A stretch of DNA of 64,000 bases. Source: Mansonella perstans (taxonomy: Eukaryota; Nematoda; Chromadorea; Rhabditida; Onchocercidae). The first letter of the stretch is position 1. Each line of letters begins with the position of its first letter. This document shows positions 26,603 to 39,000 of this stretch, piece after piece. The stretch is taken from contig JBAMDO010000111.1 in the NCBI GenBank assembly GCA_037074765.1, forward strand, positions 113,671 to 177,670, read 5' to 3'. Made by a program: the position numbers and the translations under genes. Below the pieces are notes generated by a model that worked only from the letters and a program-made list of their open reading frames with translations, ran no database searches and was not told the origin of the DNA.

Positions 26603-28372
26603 ATGGCACATGGGAAAAGTGGACACGGGAAAAGATTGGTCATTCGGTCACTCCGAGCTACCTATGTTCTTGCTTTTCTTTTTGTCTTCAGCTTACTATA
26701 CTTCGTTGTTGAAAGTGGTCTTCTAGTTTGGATTGTACAAAATGCATTAAATATTTCTGGGGTAAGTTTCAATTTCTCAATGTTATTCACGTAAGTATGA
26801 TTTTTTTGTACGCTAGATCGGATATGTTTCAGCTATGATTGCGGAAGATACAAATGTAAGGTGCGACTTCTCAATGTAGATTCAATATATTTTGATTAAT
26901 TTTGGTTATTGCATCAGAATTCTTTTGGACCTATGGTTAATCATATTTCTTTCCCAATTTTTGGCCGATATTTTATCTTCTCGCAAATAACCGGTTGTAA
27001 TCTTTTGCTTGTTTTTGTTTTTGTTTTGTTTTTTTGTTTTTTTTTAAACATTAATTACTGTAAATAGTTGATATTCATATAATTTATATTTTGCAGCAAG
27101 ATACTGAGGAACAAATGTTAGACAACTATAAATTGACAGCACATAGACGTATCCAGTGGTTAGCAGATAATGCTGGACGAAATACAAATGCATTAAACGA
27201 TAGTTTGATAAACGATAAAGAAAAAGTTTGCCGTAATACAGTACAAGGAAGGACTTCTGTTACTGATGATAGAGGTAATTTGAAAATTAACACAAGATAA
27301 GGCCAAGTTTATTTAATTCATTTTTGCATACTTCATAAATCTTTAATCGTTATATTATCAATTATTTTCATCAACTGAATTAGATATACAAAACTTGAGG
27401 TATTTACATTTTTTTTTTAAATGGAAAACTGACTTTCAATTTGACATGGCTAGTTAGCAAAAATATTACATATTTTCTCTCATCTTTCTTGGTTTGATTT
27501 GATATCTGTTACTGTACAGAATAATAGAAACAGGTTTGATTCCTAGCAGAATAATAGAAACATGTCTAGCAAAGTTGTTAGTCTTTGTTGATATTACATT
27601 TTTTTGATTGTTATTTTGAGAGCATTTTATGTAGTTTTTCTTATATATAGGCTATACATGTGAAAGAGATTTTCTAATGTCGAATGGTTGCTGCGAAGTG
27701 GGCACTCAATCAATACGCTTTAGTTGCGCTTGGTGTGATCAGTATACCGGTTGTTGCTCTCACTATGAAAATTGCGTTTCCTGTTGTTTGAGACCAGAAC
27801 AGGTACATTCTCGATTCAATTAAAATTAAAATAGAAGGAAATGATTGGATTCTGATTGCATGATTTTTGCATGTTTCCATCGGAAAACATTTATTCCTTG
27901 CTTGCTAATCAAGCAACTGAAAATTCTGGCAAGGCAATTTATTTAATCAAATTTTACCGATTTTGTTAAATTTTTCTAGAAAAATATATTGCTAAAAATG
28001 ATAGAATCAACGTCTGGACATCGATTACGACAGATACTATCTGCGACGGATCAGTTCGAGCTTTGCATGCTAAAATGTCGCACTTCTTCAAATGTAAGGA
28101 ATTTGAATTTCGATTTTCCAATGCTTAAAGTGGGTGCTTTGCTTTCCTTTTGCGGCAGGAAAGGGTAGCATTATGAATTGAACGTTAAATATTTTTATGA
28201 AATTTCCACCATAAAATATATATTACTTAGAAAATGTTTGAATGATGATACAGTTTTTTATAACGACATGAATACATTTGTTTTGTAGAGTGTGCATTCG
28301 GAAAATAAATACAAAAGCGAAAAAATGAAATACTGTTACAAACAGGAACCGAATCGTCCTTTTTCACGATAA
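26603..28372 (+). CDS. SPRING1: SPRING1 (C12orf49, UPF0454) homologue, SREBP-pathway Golgi membrane protein
   Basis: Exons 26603-26761, 27097-27274, 27651-27802, 27980-28093 and 28289-28372 total 687 nt, giving 228 residues (human about 205). A basic N-terminus is followed by one membrane segment (about 20-46), as in a type II protein with a lumenal C-terminus. The lumenal part carries the family's hallmarks: a C-RNTVQG-like element, then YTCERDFLMSNGCC, GCCSHYENCVSCCL, FELCMLKCRTSS, SVHSENKY and KYCY. The cysteine pattern matches the vertebrate protein almost throughout. In mammals SPRING activates the site-1 protease and supports SCAP-SREBP trafficking, so it controls sterol and fatty-acid gene expression. 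The same role here is inference. The gene runs divergently from the flippase gene. Confidence 0.93.
27518..27562. repeat. Short direct duplication in a SPRING1 intron
   Basis: The 16-mer CAGAATAATAGAAACA occurs at 27518-27533 and again at 27547-27562, inside the intron 27275-27650. Confidence 0.7.
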
Positions 28373-29337
28373 AAATGCGTAATCAAGCGTACTCTACGGT
28401 GAAAATTGATCAATACCGGTTACATTTAATATTCTGAAGTTGATTTTATGATTTTCCTGTGTACAGTTTTAATTCGGTTGTATCCTTCAGTTTATGAATT
28501 TTATTGTGAAATTGTTGTAATCTGTAGTGGTACGATTGTTTCACATATGATTTCAATATATCTTTAAGACAACTTTTCTCTATGGAGATTGTATTTCGAA
28601 GAGATTTGGAATACTCAAGATAGTTTTATTCTGAATCAATGTCGTGTAGTCCTTTTAAGATATTTTGATTCAAGCAATGCTCACCAAATGCATGTTTTGC
28701 TTTATGAATTAAACTGTAGTGTGTTGTTTAAAGAGAAATATAAATAGTGTATTCCAGTATACTAATTGTAGTCCTTCATTATATATGTTATTTTATGTTG
28801 AGTATTTTCATTTTTGTTAGTATTTTCATTTGTATTATGTGCTAGTTTTTGCATGTTCATGTCCCTTCGTGTAAAGAAATCGGAAATTTAAAACTTAAAT
28901 CTTTTGAGGAGTGAATGTACATGTATAGAAAGGCAAGACTTTTTTTATTTACATTTCTATTTTGAATGAAAACAAGAAAATTTATTGTTATTTTTTCTTT
29001 CTGTGCTGTTAACAAAGTTTATTTTTCAAATATACGCGTCCGTATGTCGTATGATTCTTGGGATAGTGGATTCATTTTCATTAACACATATTACTTCCTG
29101 TAATAGATTTTGCTTGAAATTAGAATATTTGGTTGCTTTCTTAAATTATTAAGTAAGCATTATTTTAATGCTTTTAAAATACTCACTTTTTCGAGTTATG
29201 TGTAATTCATAAAAACATAGAAACTGTTAGCAACAGTATATAGACGAGGTTTCGTTTTTTTTTTTTTTTTATCTAAATGTAACTGATACATCTGTGATAC
29301 TTGACAAGTGATATCAGTGGACAATTGCAGTTGTAAA
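28373..29337. other. Tandem intergenic spacer SPRING1-TMEM209
   Basis: This 965 bp of AT-rich sequence separates two same-strand genes. It is longer than typical for a nematode operon (about 100 bp) though not excluding one. An acceptor-like AATTGCAG ends at 29330, 7 nt before the TMEM209 ATG. No exon was recognised here. Confidence 0.5.
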
Positions 29338-32300
29338 ATGAAATCATCGTGGCACCATGGGAGGACGGTTTTGCCAACAAAGAATAAATTGGATTTATTG
29401 CTTGCATTGGAACGCGGAGCTGAAAAAGCAAGGTATGTTTTAGAGTAGTTCTGTAATTCTGAGTGGTTTTCTTAGTTGATGTAAACTTGCCATATTTGAG
29501 ACTGTACCTTAGTGAGCTTACTACACAATTAGTTGATTAAATTTGAGTCAGCAATCTATTGGTGAGATATATATTTCAACCAATTTTTGCAAAACATGAT
29601 CTTGGCAGTTCTAACCTTTCCTAGAACCGATATTTGTTTTGCACAGAACTTTTTTTTTGACTTTCTAAACTTTAATTATTGAAAAACGGAATTGAGATTC
29701 ATGTGATCTTGACTGAGACAGTGCAGTGATTATTTTCAGGCTTTGGCAATCATGGCGGCAAGTTGTAATTTGGGTACTGCCAACGATTTACTTTACTTTC
29801 GATGTGAGTTGTTTTGAATTAAAAATTTATGCTGTTTAGAAATTGATATATGTCCAGTTAAATAGATCCGACTTCTAACCTAAATTTCCTCATTTTTTCA
29901 AGTTCACTTAGAATTAATTTTTAAAACTCTGGTTTAGCTTTTGGTTTTAGCCACTTCATTCTTTGCTTTTATTAATGACAAAAAATGAGGCTATGCATAT
30001 ACAAATATATTTTTTAGATTTTCGCTTTAAATCATGCTTCTTGCGCCTATTTCATTTCTTTCTTTATGCGATATGATAGAGTTTATTCAACAACGTATGT
30101 GGTCGAGATCACTGCACTTTGCATTTGTTTGTTGAATTTTTTGGTATGTTTTTTCGAAGTAGCGAAATCTTCTTGCTGTGGCGCAAGGAGAAAGCCATTG
30201 AAATTTGCATCGCAGATGAATTCGTCACGTATGATTACCGATCAAAGTGAGATATTGATATATTTTAGTGCTTGTTAAAGATTTCTGTTTGGCAGGTGAT
30301 CTTGTGCTAGTTTAAGAGACATAAAAAATCATTCTTAGGAAAGCATTTGGATTCGTTGAATATAAGCATTCCATAAACATGATGTCAGTCTAACATTTTG
30401 AATGAAACTAGTTTCGACTATTTTTTTGGAGAAAGAAGTCTGTGTTTAACAAGTGTTTTACTTCGTTTTCCAGGTGATTGTAGCATTTCATTATCTCCTC
30501 CATCAAATCGAAATTTTGTCGCGCAATGGCTTTCGGCTTTACATTTTGGCAACTGGACAACACAAACTCCGAAAAATGCATTTTCATCAAATTATAAAAG
30601 GCATAATTTGACTTGCTCTTCACTTGGATCATCGTTTAATAGGTTAGTTGTTTCCTGGAATTTTCATCCATTCCAAAAACACGTATAAGTGAATGAAGCT
30701 ATAATTCTTGACTTCTGTCTTCTCTTGACAATAATCTAGAGTCTTGCTGTTTAGCATTTTTTTGAAAAAAATGCCAAATATGACAGAATTTACATCACAT
30801 CATCAATTTTCATCCAGCAATTTCATTTTGTAAATTTCTACATTTAAAATATTTTGGTAACAAAAGCAGTGACATTTTTTAATAACTTCCGAACAAGTTT
30901 TAGTCGGAAATCAGGAAGTGCGTTTGACGATAGCTCCTTGGTCATGCATCCAGAATCGGTGGTTGACCACCATTCCTCATATGTAGAAAGACATTCAGTC
31001 CATTCTGTACCACTATCTGCAAAAGTTGGTTCAATAACATCCCTTCGCACTCGCCCAACATCTTCAATTCAGACAAATAAGCAGTTGGAAGAGTATCTTC
31101 AAAAAAGGTTGGGAACTATGAAATACGATTATGCTGCGGTATTAAAGCAAACACTCCAGATAAAAACCACTGGATGAACTGGGAGTTATGATGAGATTGA
31201 GAGATGTGACTTCTGTTTAAAGTGTTTGCTACTCAACATGTTAATATGCTTAACTTTTATCAAATTATAGTTGTGCCATGATCTTTTATTGAGAAAAATA
31301 TGAAAACTTTAAGAAAGCCATTCTGACTACAATACATTTATTAAGAGTTTTTTATTTTTCCTGAGAATAAGGAGGTAAATAGATCCACTTTCATGCTTAC
31401 ATGATGAGAAAGTTTGAAAATTGAGCAATTGTATCCATAAACTACAAAGGACACTAGTTTAACGCAGTCGTAAAAAGCATAAGGTTTAGACAATTTTGTT
31501 TCGTTTGTTCTGTAAGCACATCATTTAGCTTCATCTACTTAGTGTACATCATGTTCATGTGGAAACTCTCCCAGTGGCCATATTTCTGTTGAAATTCCAA
31601 TATTACGAAAAGATAATGCACTACAACATAGTCGTCTATTATGATAAGAAATTTCTTATTCTCTTGTAAAAAATCTTTTATAAGCGAGGGAGAATAAAGT
31701 TCAGATTTTTTCAGTCCAGGAAACAATGAATTATTTAAAAGTGCTGTAGCATCATTTCCAACATCGTTTGGTTCATTGTCATCTACCGAGTCTGATCGTT
31801 TCTTTGGTATTTCCAAGCATTTCCGTTTAGCATCTTCCAAAAAAAGCAGTTATGAAGTTGGAACTGCCATGTATGATGATGAACAAGGAAGAGTAGCAGG
31901 CGATGAAAATAGTGTTGTTTCGTTGGTAACAGGTGGTTACTTTATTATGCAGTATGTGTTGTAAGGTAGTATACTTTAGTTATGGAAACTGATGCGCATG
32001 TTTAGAATCTCAAATGGAAATTGTGAATTTTAAAGTATTTTAAATAAATTATACTCATGTTAAATGCGAAATTTTGGCGTGATTTATTGTCAGGATGGAG
32101 CAGTTTCTGTATTAATTTAATACAATTATAATGTAAATTAAAGAAATCAAAGATGTTTTAATACTTTTCATAGATTTAATAAAGTTAAACATACATAGTG
32201 CAAAAACACTGTCGCACTTAATTCACATTACCTCATTTCTAGCCAATTTGTAGTGTTTATTCAGGCAGTCGTATAATGGTAACTGACAAACGCATATCGT

Positions 32301-34477
32301 TATCGCCAATTCCACTAAATTTGATTGAAGTCGGCAATGAGTTAACCGATGAAGATGGCAAAGGTATGGCGAGTGTTGGAACTGACGTTACACGAAATAC
32401 TGACAATGATAGCATCACATTTCGTGTGAATTATAACGCTGCAAAGCGATCACCAAAGGAAGGACAAGGTTTGTAAAATGCATTTGCCGAGAATTTCCAA
32501 TATGTCATAAAACCAAAGTAGTTTGTTCTGTTCGGTAGTCGTGAGTATTCATTTCAGGAGATAGAATTCCCCAAGCTTCAGTTCTTGTTTCGGAAATATA
32601 ACATTGTCTTTGAACTGAAAATTTGAAGGATGGAAACTTTACGCTTCCTTCAGCCGTACACACTTTGTTTGAATTTTTGTTTGAAAACCTTCCATACCCA
32701 ACCGAGTTACAGGATTTACTCCACCGTTGCTTCGTCGATCAGAAAGTTGTGAACGGCGCCGCCATTCTAGCTTATCTCCACATTCACGTTCTGGCAACCA
32801 ATTTTCTAACGTTGTTCATTTAAACGGAGTCGAAAGTAGTCCTACTGGCAAGCAGATACCAATCACTTCTTCGGAAATATTAAATCAGTAAAAGTTTTTG
32901 CTGTTCTAGGTTCTTTTGTTTTTTATTGTAACTAAAAGAAGGTCTTGAAAAAGCTGAAAGTTTTTATTTTCTTACAGATATAGAATGGACGCTGAAGACT
33001 TCGCTGTTGCTGAACGTAATTTACGGACCTGGATTTGTCGAACAATTTTACGTCCACTCATTGCAAAAGTTGATGAAATTAATTCTGTCTTTATAAAGGT
33101 ACATTTTTTCTCAGTTTCAAAAATTCCTTCCAAATAGTACTAAATTAAGTACACGTGTTATCACCGTGAAATAATTAATAATTGTATTTCAGTCAGTCAT
33201 TGCTTCAGAATCATGTAAATAGTTATCCGATATGCACAACTAGTAACTTATTGTTGGTCTCAAATTAAAGTTTAAATTTGCAAGGATATCGTATATACAG
33301 TGAAAACTGAGCCCGTACAGAACAATGAGCAGTATATATACTATCAATGCCAACTAATACAAAATTAGAAAATTTCAGTCCCATGCACATTTGCATCTGA
33401 AAATCGGTTACTCATCTGTAGAAGCGCTTCAAGCTGCTGCTGCATCAAAGAGTGATTTGCTGAAGTCAGCTCTGCCATACATTTTACCATATTTCAAAAT
33501 ACATGAAAAACAATCTTATTTGATAAAGAGATGTCGGGAATTGTGTGCCGATGTTTGTATGAGAAATTACAATTGGCAAGGCGGCGGACATGAACTTGTT
33601 GAAAGAAAAGAAGAAGGTTGCTGATCATTGGTTAAATTTTTTCTCCGTTTTGAGTTTACAGATTTCTTCGTTTTCGAATATGGAGAGATGATGGATTCAA
33701 GTGTAGTTGAATTTATGACATTTTGAAATTAGTTGGGTGTTCAGAAGCATTTTGATTTAAATGAAAAACGACTAGATTTGTATTTTAGGTGAACAGAGTT
33801 ATTCACCAACTGAACGTGCATGGGGTCCGCATTTACCAACAGATGCTCAGCTTATTTGGTCGTGGTTTGCAGCTTATATGGATGCTCGGTAATTTAAATC
33901 TTAATAATTTCAATCTCTGTATTTCGTAACTATTGTTAAGCTCAGTGCTATATTTACAGCTTTATTTAAAAGCGTAAGGAATACTTCTTATACAAAAATA
34001 ATGTAAGTACGCGAGATTATAAAAAAATTTTTTTACAGAATGGCGACGAATCCTATGGTGAGTGATATCGAAATGCCATTTTCGTCAGTTTTCTATTTAA
34101 AGAAGCCCGCAAAGCCGTCGGCATCACAGTGTATGAAGAAGTCTTTTTATATTTATCAGGTATTTGGAAAATTGTGCTTTTTACCATTCTGCTTACTATT
34201 TTTAATCCAGTTTAACCATTGATTCCGCGGTTCAACAATAAAGTTTTGAAACATTCATTGTATTGATTTATTAAACTTTCAGAGTAGCATTCATCCTCCA
34301 CACTTTGAATTGGTACTAGATGGTGGTCGTGAACGTTTCGAAGTTGATCGTGGCACAAAAAATCTTTGGCGAACAATATTACTTTTCATACAGCATATTC
34401 GGTTGTTTAACGGAGGTCAGCTGGGTAATATAAAAATTGATGAAAATGGCATCAATCTTGCTTGCGTCTTAGAGTAG
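29338..34477 (+). CDS. TMEM209: TMEM209 homologue, nuclear-envelope membrane protein
   Basis: Proposed exons: 29338-29432, 29740-29803, 30018-30246, 30474-30642, 30904-31107, 31715-31932, 32265-32468, 32713-32887, 32978-33098, 33379-33616, 33789-33888, 34039-34159 and 34283-34477. They total 2,133 nt (710 residues; human 561) with all phases consistent. Two hydrophobic segments lie near the N-terminus (about 36-52 and 80-104). A long Ser-rich, low-complexity middle follows, then the conserved C-terminal domain from about residue 453. There RTWICRTILRPLIAKVDEIN, the LPTDAQLIWSWFAAYMDAR block, and the terminal HPPHFELVLDGG...LLFIQHIR...GQLGNIKI blocks line up with human TMEM209. The human protein is reported at the nuclear envelope with a link to NUP205. 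The middle exons (31715-32887) are the least certain: the 32713 acceptor lacks a pyrimidine tract, and 32265 has an alternative internal donor near 32360. Confidence 0.87.
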
Positions 34478-36053
34478 ATGCAGTAGATGCTTTCTAACTG
34501 GTTGAATTCAGTAACTTTTCAGAAAAGAAAAGATTCATCTTCTTCTTAGGCTTCCAAATTATTCAGTACTTTCCAATTGGCTTGAATTTCCAGTGGTTGA
34601 GTAATTCATTCTTTATGCGATACATCCTGCAAATTTCATAATTCTTGAAATTTCGGTTGATTTGCACAGCAGTTTTAAATTGTTTCGTTTGCATACCTGA
34701 ACCGATCAGACTGTCGGACTAGAAGAGTGATAATCTTTCAACATCCATTGTTTAGGCAGTTTCTTTCATGATTGTTGCGATCTCTATTTGATTTCTAGCA
34801 TGCTTTTATATTTCATCTTGTCATTACCTTCTGTACTTTAATTTTCATTTTGAATTAAATTTCATGCTTTTAAAAAGCTTTCTACAATTTCATTTTTCCG
34901 TTTTTATTCACATCAACTTTTCGTCTGAATTGTTTTATATGGAGATTAAGAAACACCGAAAATTGCTCCGGAAAAGTATTCAGATCCTTCTGTAATTTTA
35001 GAATTTTATTCGCCGCTTTTTAAATAATAAATCTTCAGTTTGGAATTTTTTTTAGTGTTTCAAATTTTCAGCGGTTGTAAACATTTACCATTAATTTACA
35101 AAATAATGCTACTGCATATCTTTCTAACAGAACTTTGAAGGAGTGTCATATCTCCAATTATAATGTCTTCATACATGTTTTAGATTTATTTTAATTCGCT
35201 TTTGGAACTAAATTTTGTTTGAAAAAACTTTCTACTGTTTCATATTCATATTTCCATTTACATTGACTTTTCGTTAATGGAGAGAAGCTATGTCATGCAG
35301 TATAACAATGATATTTAAACGGAATGTATAGATGAAAGTTGTGGAGGAAAATAAATGATAGTTATAAATAAATAAGATTGAAGGACCTTGGTAGAAACTA
35401 TTTAATAGCGGAAAACTGAGATCATAAAGAAAAGAGGTACAAGCAAGAAGAATTCATATCATTGACACACAAGTACAACATGACTGTATTTGATACTTAA
35501 GCTTCTATTAATAAAACAACCACTATTATTGGACCTTCTATTACTGCAAGATCTCTATAATTGTTACTGATCAGTAATTCAGTATTTCCTTTGACACTTA
35601 TTGCTACTTCTACAACTGTACCATACTTGACATTTCGTACTAACATCATTATTATTTGTTATTACCGATGTTATCACGATTACTATTTCTCTAGCGTTTT
35701 TATTATTAGTATGTTTGACCACTATAATTGAACGAATAGTCATTGTTATCACACCATTTTGTTTTAACTATGGATGTCAATTTGCTATAAAGACATAAAT
35801 ATTATTGACAATTATAAACACTATAAACATTTCCTTTTGGATGGTTGAATTTGATAAGATAATTCCATCAGACTCCGTTGATTGTCTATCACTTTGAAAT
35901 TCCTACAAAAAGTATAATCAATGGGCCGATTTATAATTGTGAAGGATATCTTGTAAAAATCTTTGAAATTTTTTAGGTACTCTAAAAATTTTTAAAAGAA
36001 CGTCCGAAATCATAGCGTGTACAACAACGGAATTCGTAACTACAGAAAACTAT
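34478..36053. other. Convergent intergenic region TMEM209-EPAC
   Basis: This 1.6-kb AT-rich region lies between the two stop codons. No exon with matching splice signals or domain similarity was found on either strand. Confidence 0.55.
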
Positions 36054-39000
36054 CTACCTGACAAGGTTTTTTGGTTTGAAAACCTTCCTTTCGAAAGCGA
36101 CAGCTGAAAAAAATGTTACAAATGATTACAATGCCATGTTGAGCTAGGCATTTCAATAATAGTGCCTAGATATTAACACTGCTTGATGATGATATTTTGA
36201 TGCCCTCCTTACGAAGTCGGAAACGAATTAGCAAAACGCAGTGAGAATAATACAATGCCCAGAAATTATTCGATAATATAGCTGACACTAACCAACGTTT
36301 TTACTGACAAATTAGAATCAGGCATACCTGGATATTTGCACTGTCTAAAGTTTCGCAAAACGCTAGCAATCATATGCTGAAATCAAATATTTGAATTAAT
36401 TCTCTTGAAGATTAATATATCGCTGTCAAGATGAAATGTATTGAAAAGGTAAAAATCAACTTTTTGATATTTTAAATAAAAGGAAGCAGATTCAACTTTT
36501 TTTTAGATTTTATTTCCTGTCATATGTAATGAAGGAATGGCATAGGAAAAGATACTTTAACATTCAGGAAGAGACTTTGAAGCGAAACTGATATTCTGTT
36601 TCTAAATTCATGAAAGGACAAAAGCGCTTTCCACTATATGGTATGTCAAACATGGAATGATGAGTACTTACCATTTTTTCAAAATTGATTAATCCAGCAA
36701 AATAGGTTTTATTGCCTTCGTGTATAAATGTTAAATCTTTGAGAAGCAGTGGGATAAATGGTACCATTGGTGCACTCATATTGGCTGTAAGCATCCGATA
36801 AGTACGATGATTACGGCATGGATCAAGAAGTTCTTCGAATTCTGCGTATTTTTGTTTCATTTTAGATGGAAGTTTCTGAAAATAATGATACTTATTTCCG
36901 AAATTCGATTAAGTGTTGCTATGCAAACATTATTTTTCTCAATATTTCAAATTTGAATCTTACATATTCATTTAAGGTTCCAAAATATAATTGTGAAAAA
37001 AATAGAAAAACAGTTCTTTTAACAAACTCACATCCCAAAGATGAGTAATCCGACTAACAGCAACATTACTGAGACCTAAGACAATCGCAAACAGTGACAG
37101 CAAATCCTTGTTCTCTTTTGCGCTGCAGAATTCATATAATTTATTTCAACCATTTACAGTTTATCAAAGTTAAGATATAATGCAAGTCAAAATCGAATTT
37201 AAAACAAAATTAAATTATGCATCGAACTAAAATATCAATCTCATTTAGGTATAAACGAAAAAAAGATGAATAAGTCTTTATAGAATTCAAAAACTATGTT
37301 ATAATTCCTCATTTATCGATGAAACATTCATTATTTTATTGAAAATTATATACAACTAACTGTGCAGCAATTTTAATAAATTTTTTGAGAATGAAAAGAC
37401 GTTTTGCACTGCTTTGAGCAAGCAAGACTTCAGTTGTAGTCCAAAATTGCACTTCGTTGAAACGACGCATTAGAAGATCTAAATTTGATGTTATTCGACT
37501 GGGAAACTGCTCTCGTCCAAATACCTAAAACAATTCGAAAATTTCAAAAGTCTTAAAATTAGCAGGTCTTCGGAATTGGAAAAGAATTAAAAATAAATTC
37601 TTCCGAAGAATTTAATGTGACAAATAATTCAAGGCCAAGGACTTGAGTGATAAGTTCGATATCATCCGTTGCTTCCAACAGCTGAGTATGAAAGATAAGC
37701 AATTGCTGGGCAATATCAATACTACTTAAATAATCCAACAATGAGAAATGCATTCTGTCCGATGGGTCACTTTGTTGCGGTACTGCAGCCTGAAATATCT
37801 TGAATTCTTTATTAATCACCGTCAAAGAATTAACAATGCTATATTTTCGCAAATAGAAATTGAATATGATGGAGTGAAATTAATAATGAATTACGATCCT
37901 TAATTAGACTCAATTTAGCTGTCTTTTTTTTTGAAAAACAGTTTACGTCAGCAATAGGAGTTACCAGAGTCTCGATTTCATCACTGTAAGCGATATATAA
38001 ACGTCCATTTAGTGAAACCATTGTCGGAATACCAATATCATTCGGTGCAAAGATAATTCTTTCTGGAAATAACATCAAATCGTACATTTGAAAGTTTTTT
38101 TAAGTCGTTTAAAAAGTGCAATTTTTGAAAAATTAATCGAATAAAAGTTGGCAGTAACTCTAGCTCTTCGTATTTTTACTAAAAACTTTCACGAAGTTGA
38201 ACTGAGCTTTGAAAGAAAGTGATGAATGTAAAATGCGCGATCCATTTTTTTTTTTAGCAATTTGAGCTTTAAATTTTTTTTTAAATCTTTAAATAAAATT
38301 TGCAATAATTTGTAAAATTTACCTCCATTGCTTTTCACTTCAACTAACTGCAATTCCTCGTTGCAACCACCGCAGTGCATTTTTGTTTTAGCCATTTCAC
38401 AGATATCAGCAGCAGTTTTATCAAGTCTTACGCTTATTGTGAAAGAACTTGTATCGGATAAATAAATTACCTGGTTACCTGAAGAGATTAATTCTTAAAT
38501 ATATTTTTTTGCATAAAAATATCAATGCACGATAGATAATGTAATGATAATGTATCCATGGAATAACAAATGCTTTAGGCGATTTGCAAAAGCAAGCATT
38601 GCGGCATAAACAAGAGCGAATGTGAAGAAGGACACAGGAAAAAAATTGAACAAAAGTAACAAAAGAAACTAACAGGTATCAAATGGTAGTATGGGATTTG
38701 GTGCCGGAGCATGGCTACAGTAGACACCACAGTCAAGCACCACTGATGAATGCCTGTTAATCATTTGCATGGCACTTTCACGAAGCTGTCGAATTGCACA
38801 CATTGGTTCCAGGTTTGATAACGTCTCTGGGAATTGTCGACTATCTTCCAGTATATAACAATACAATTCCTGAAATCTAATTTTATGGTTTTTATGATTG
38901 ATTATTCATATCAGTGGTATCTGATTTCTTTCTTAACTTTTCATTTTTCCTTTCTATGTGACGTTATCAGGAAAAATTATTTCCAATTTGTACCTAACTC

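Noticed and set aside
31108..31177. TMEM209 ending at 31177 as a short separate protein
   Set aside because: A donor at 31107 joins in phase to downstream exons that carry the conserved TMEM209 C-terminal domain.
36564..36671. Read-through C-terminus of EPAC past 36672
   Set aside because: A strong GTAAGT donor ends the exon, and a family-matching exon exists downstream at 36328-36376.
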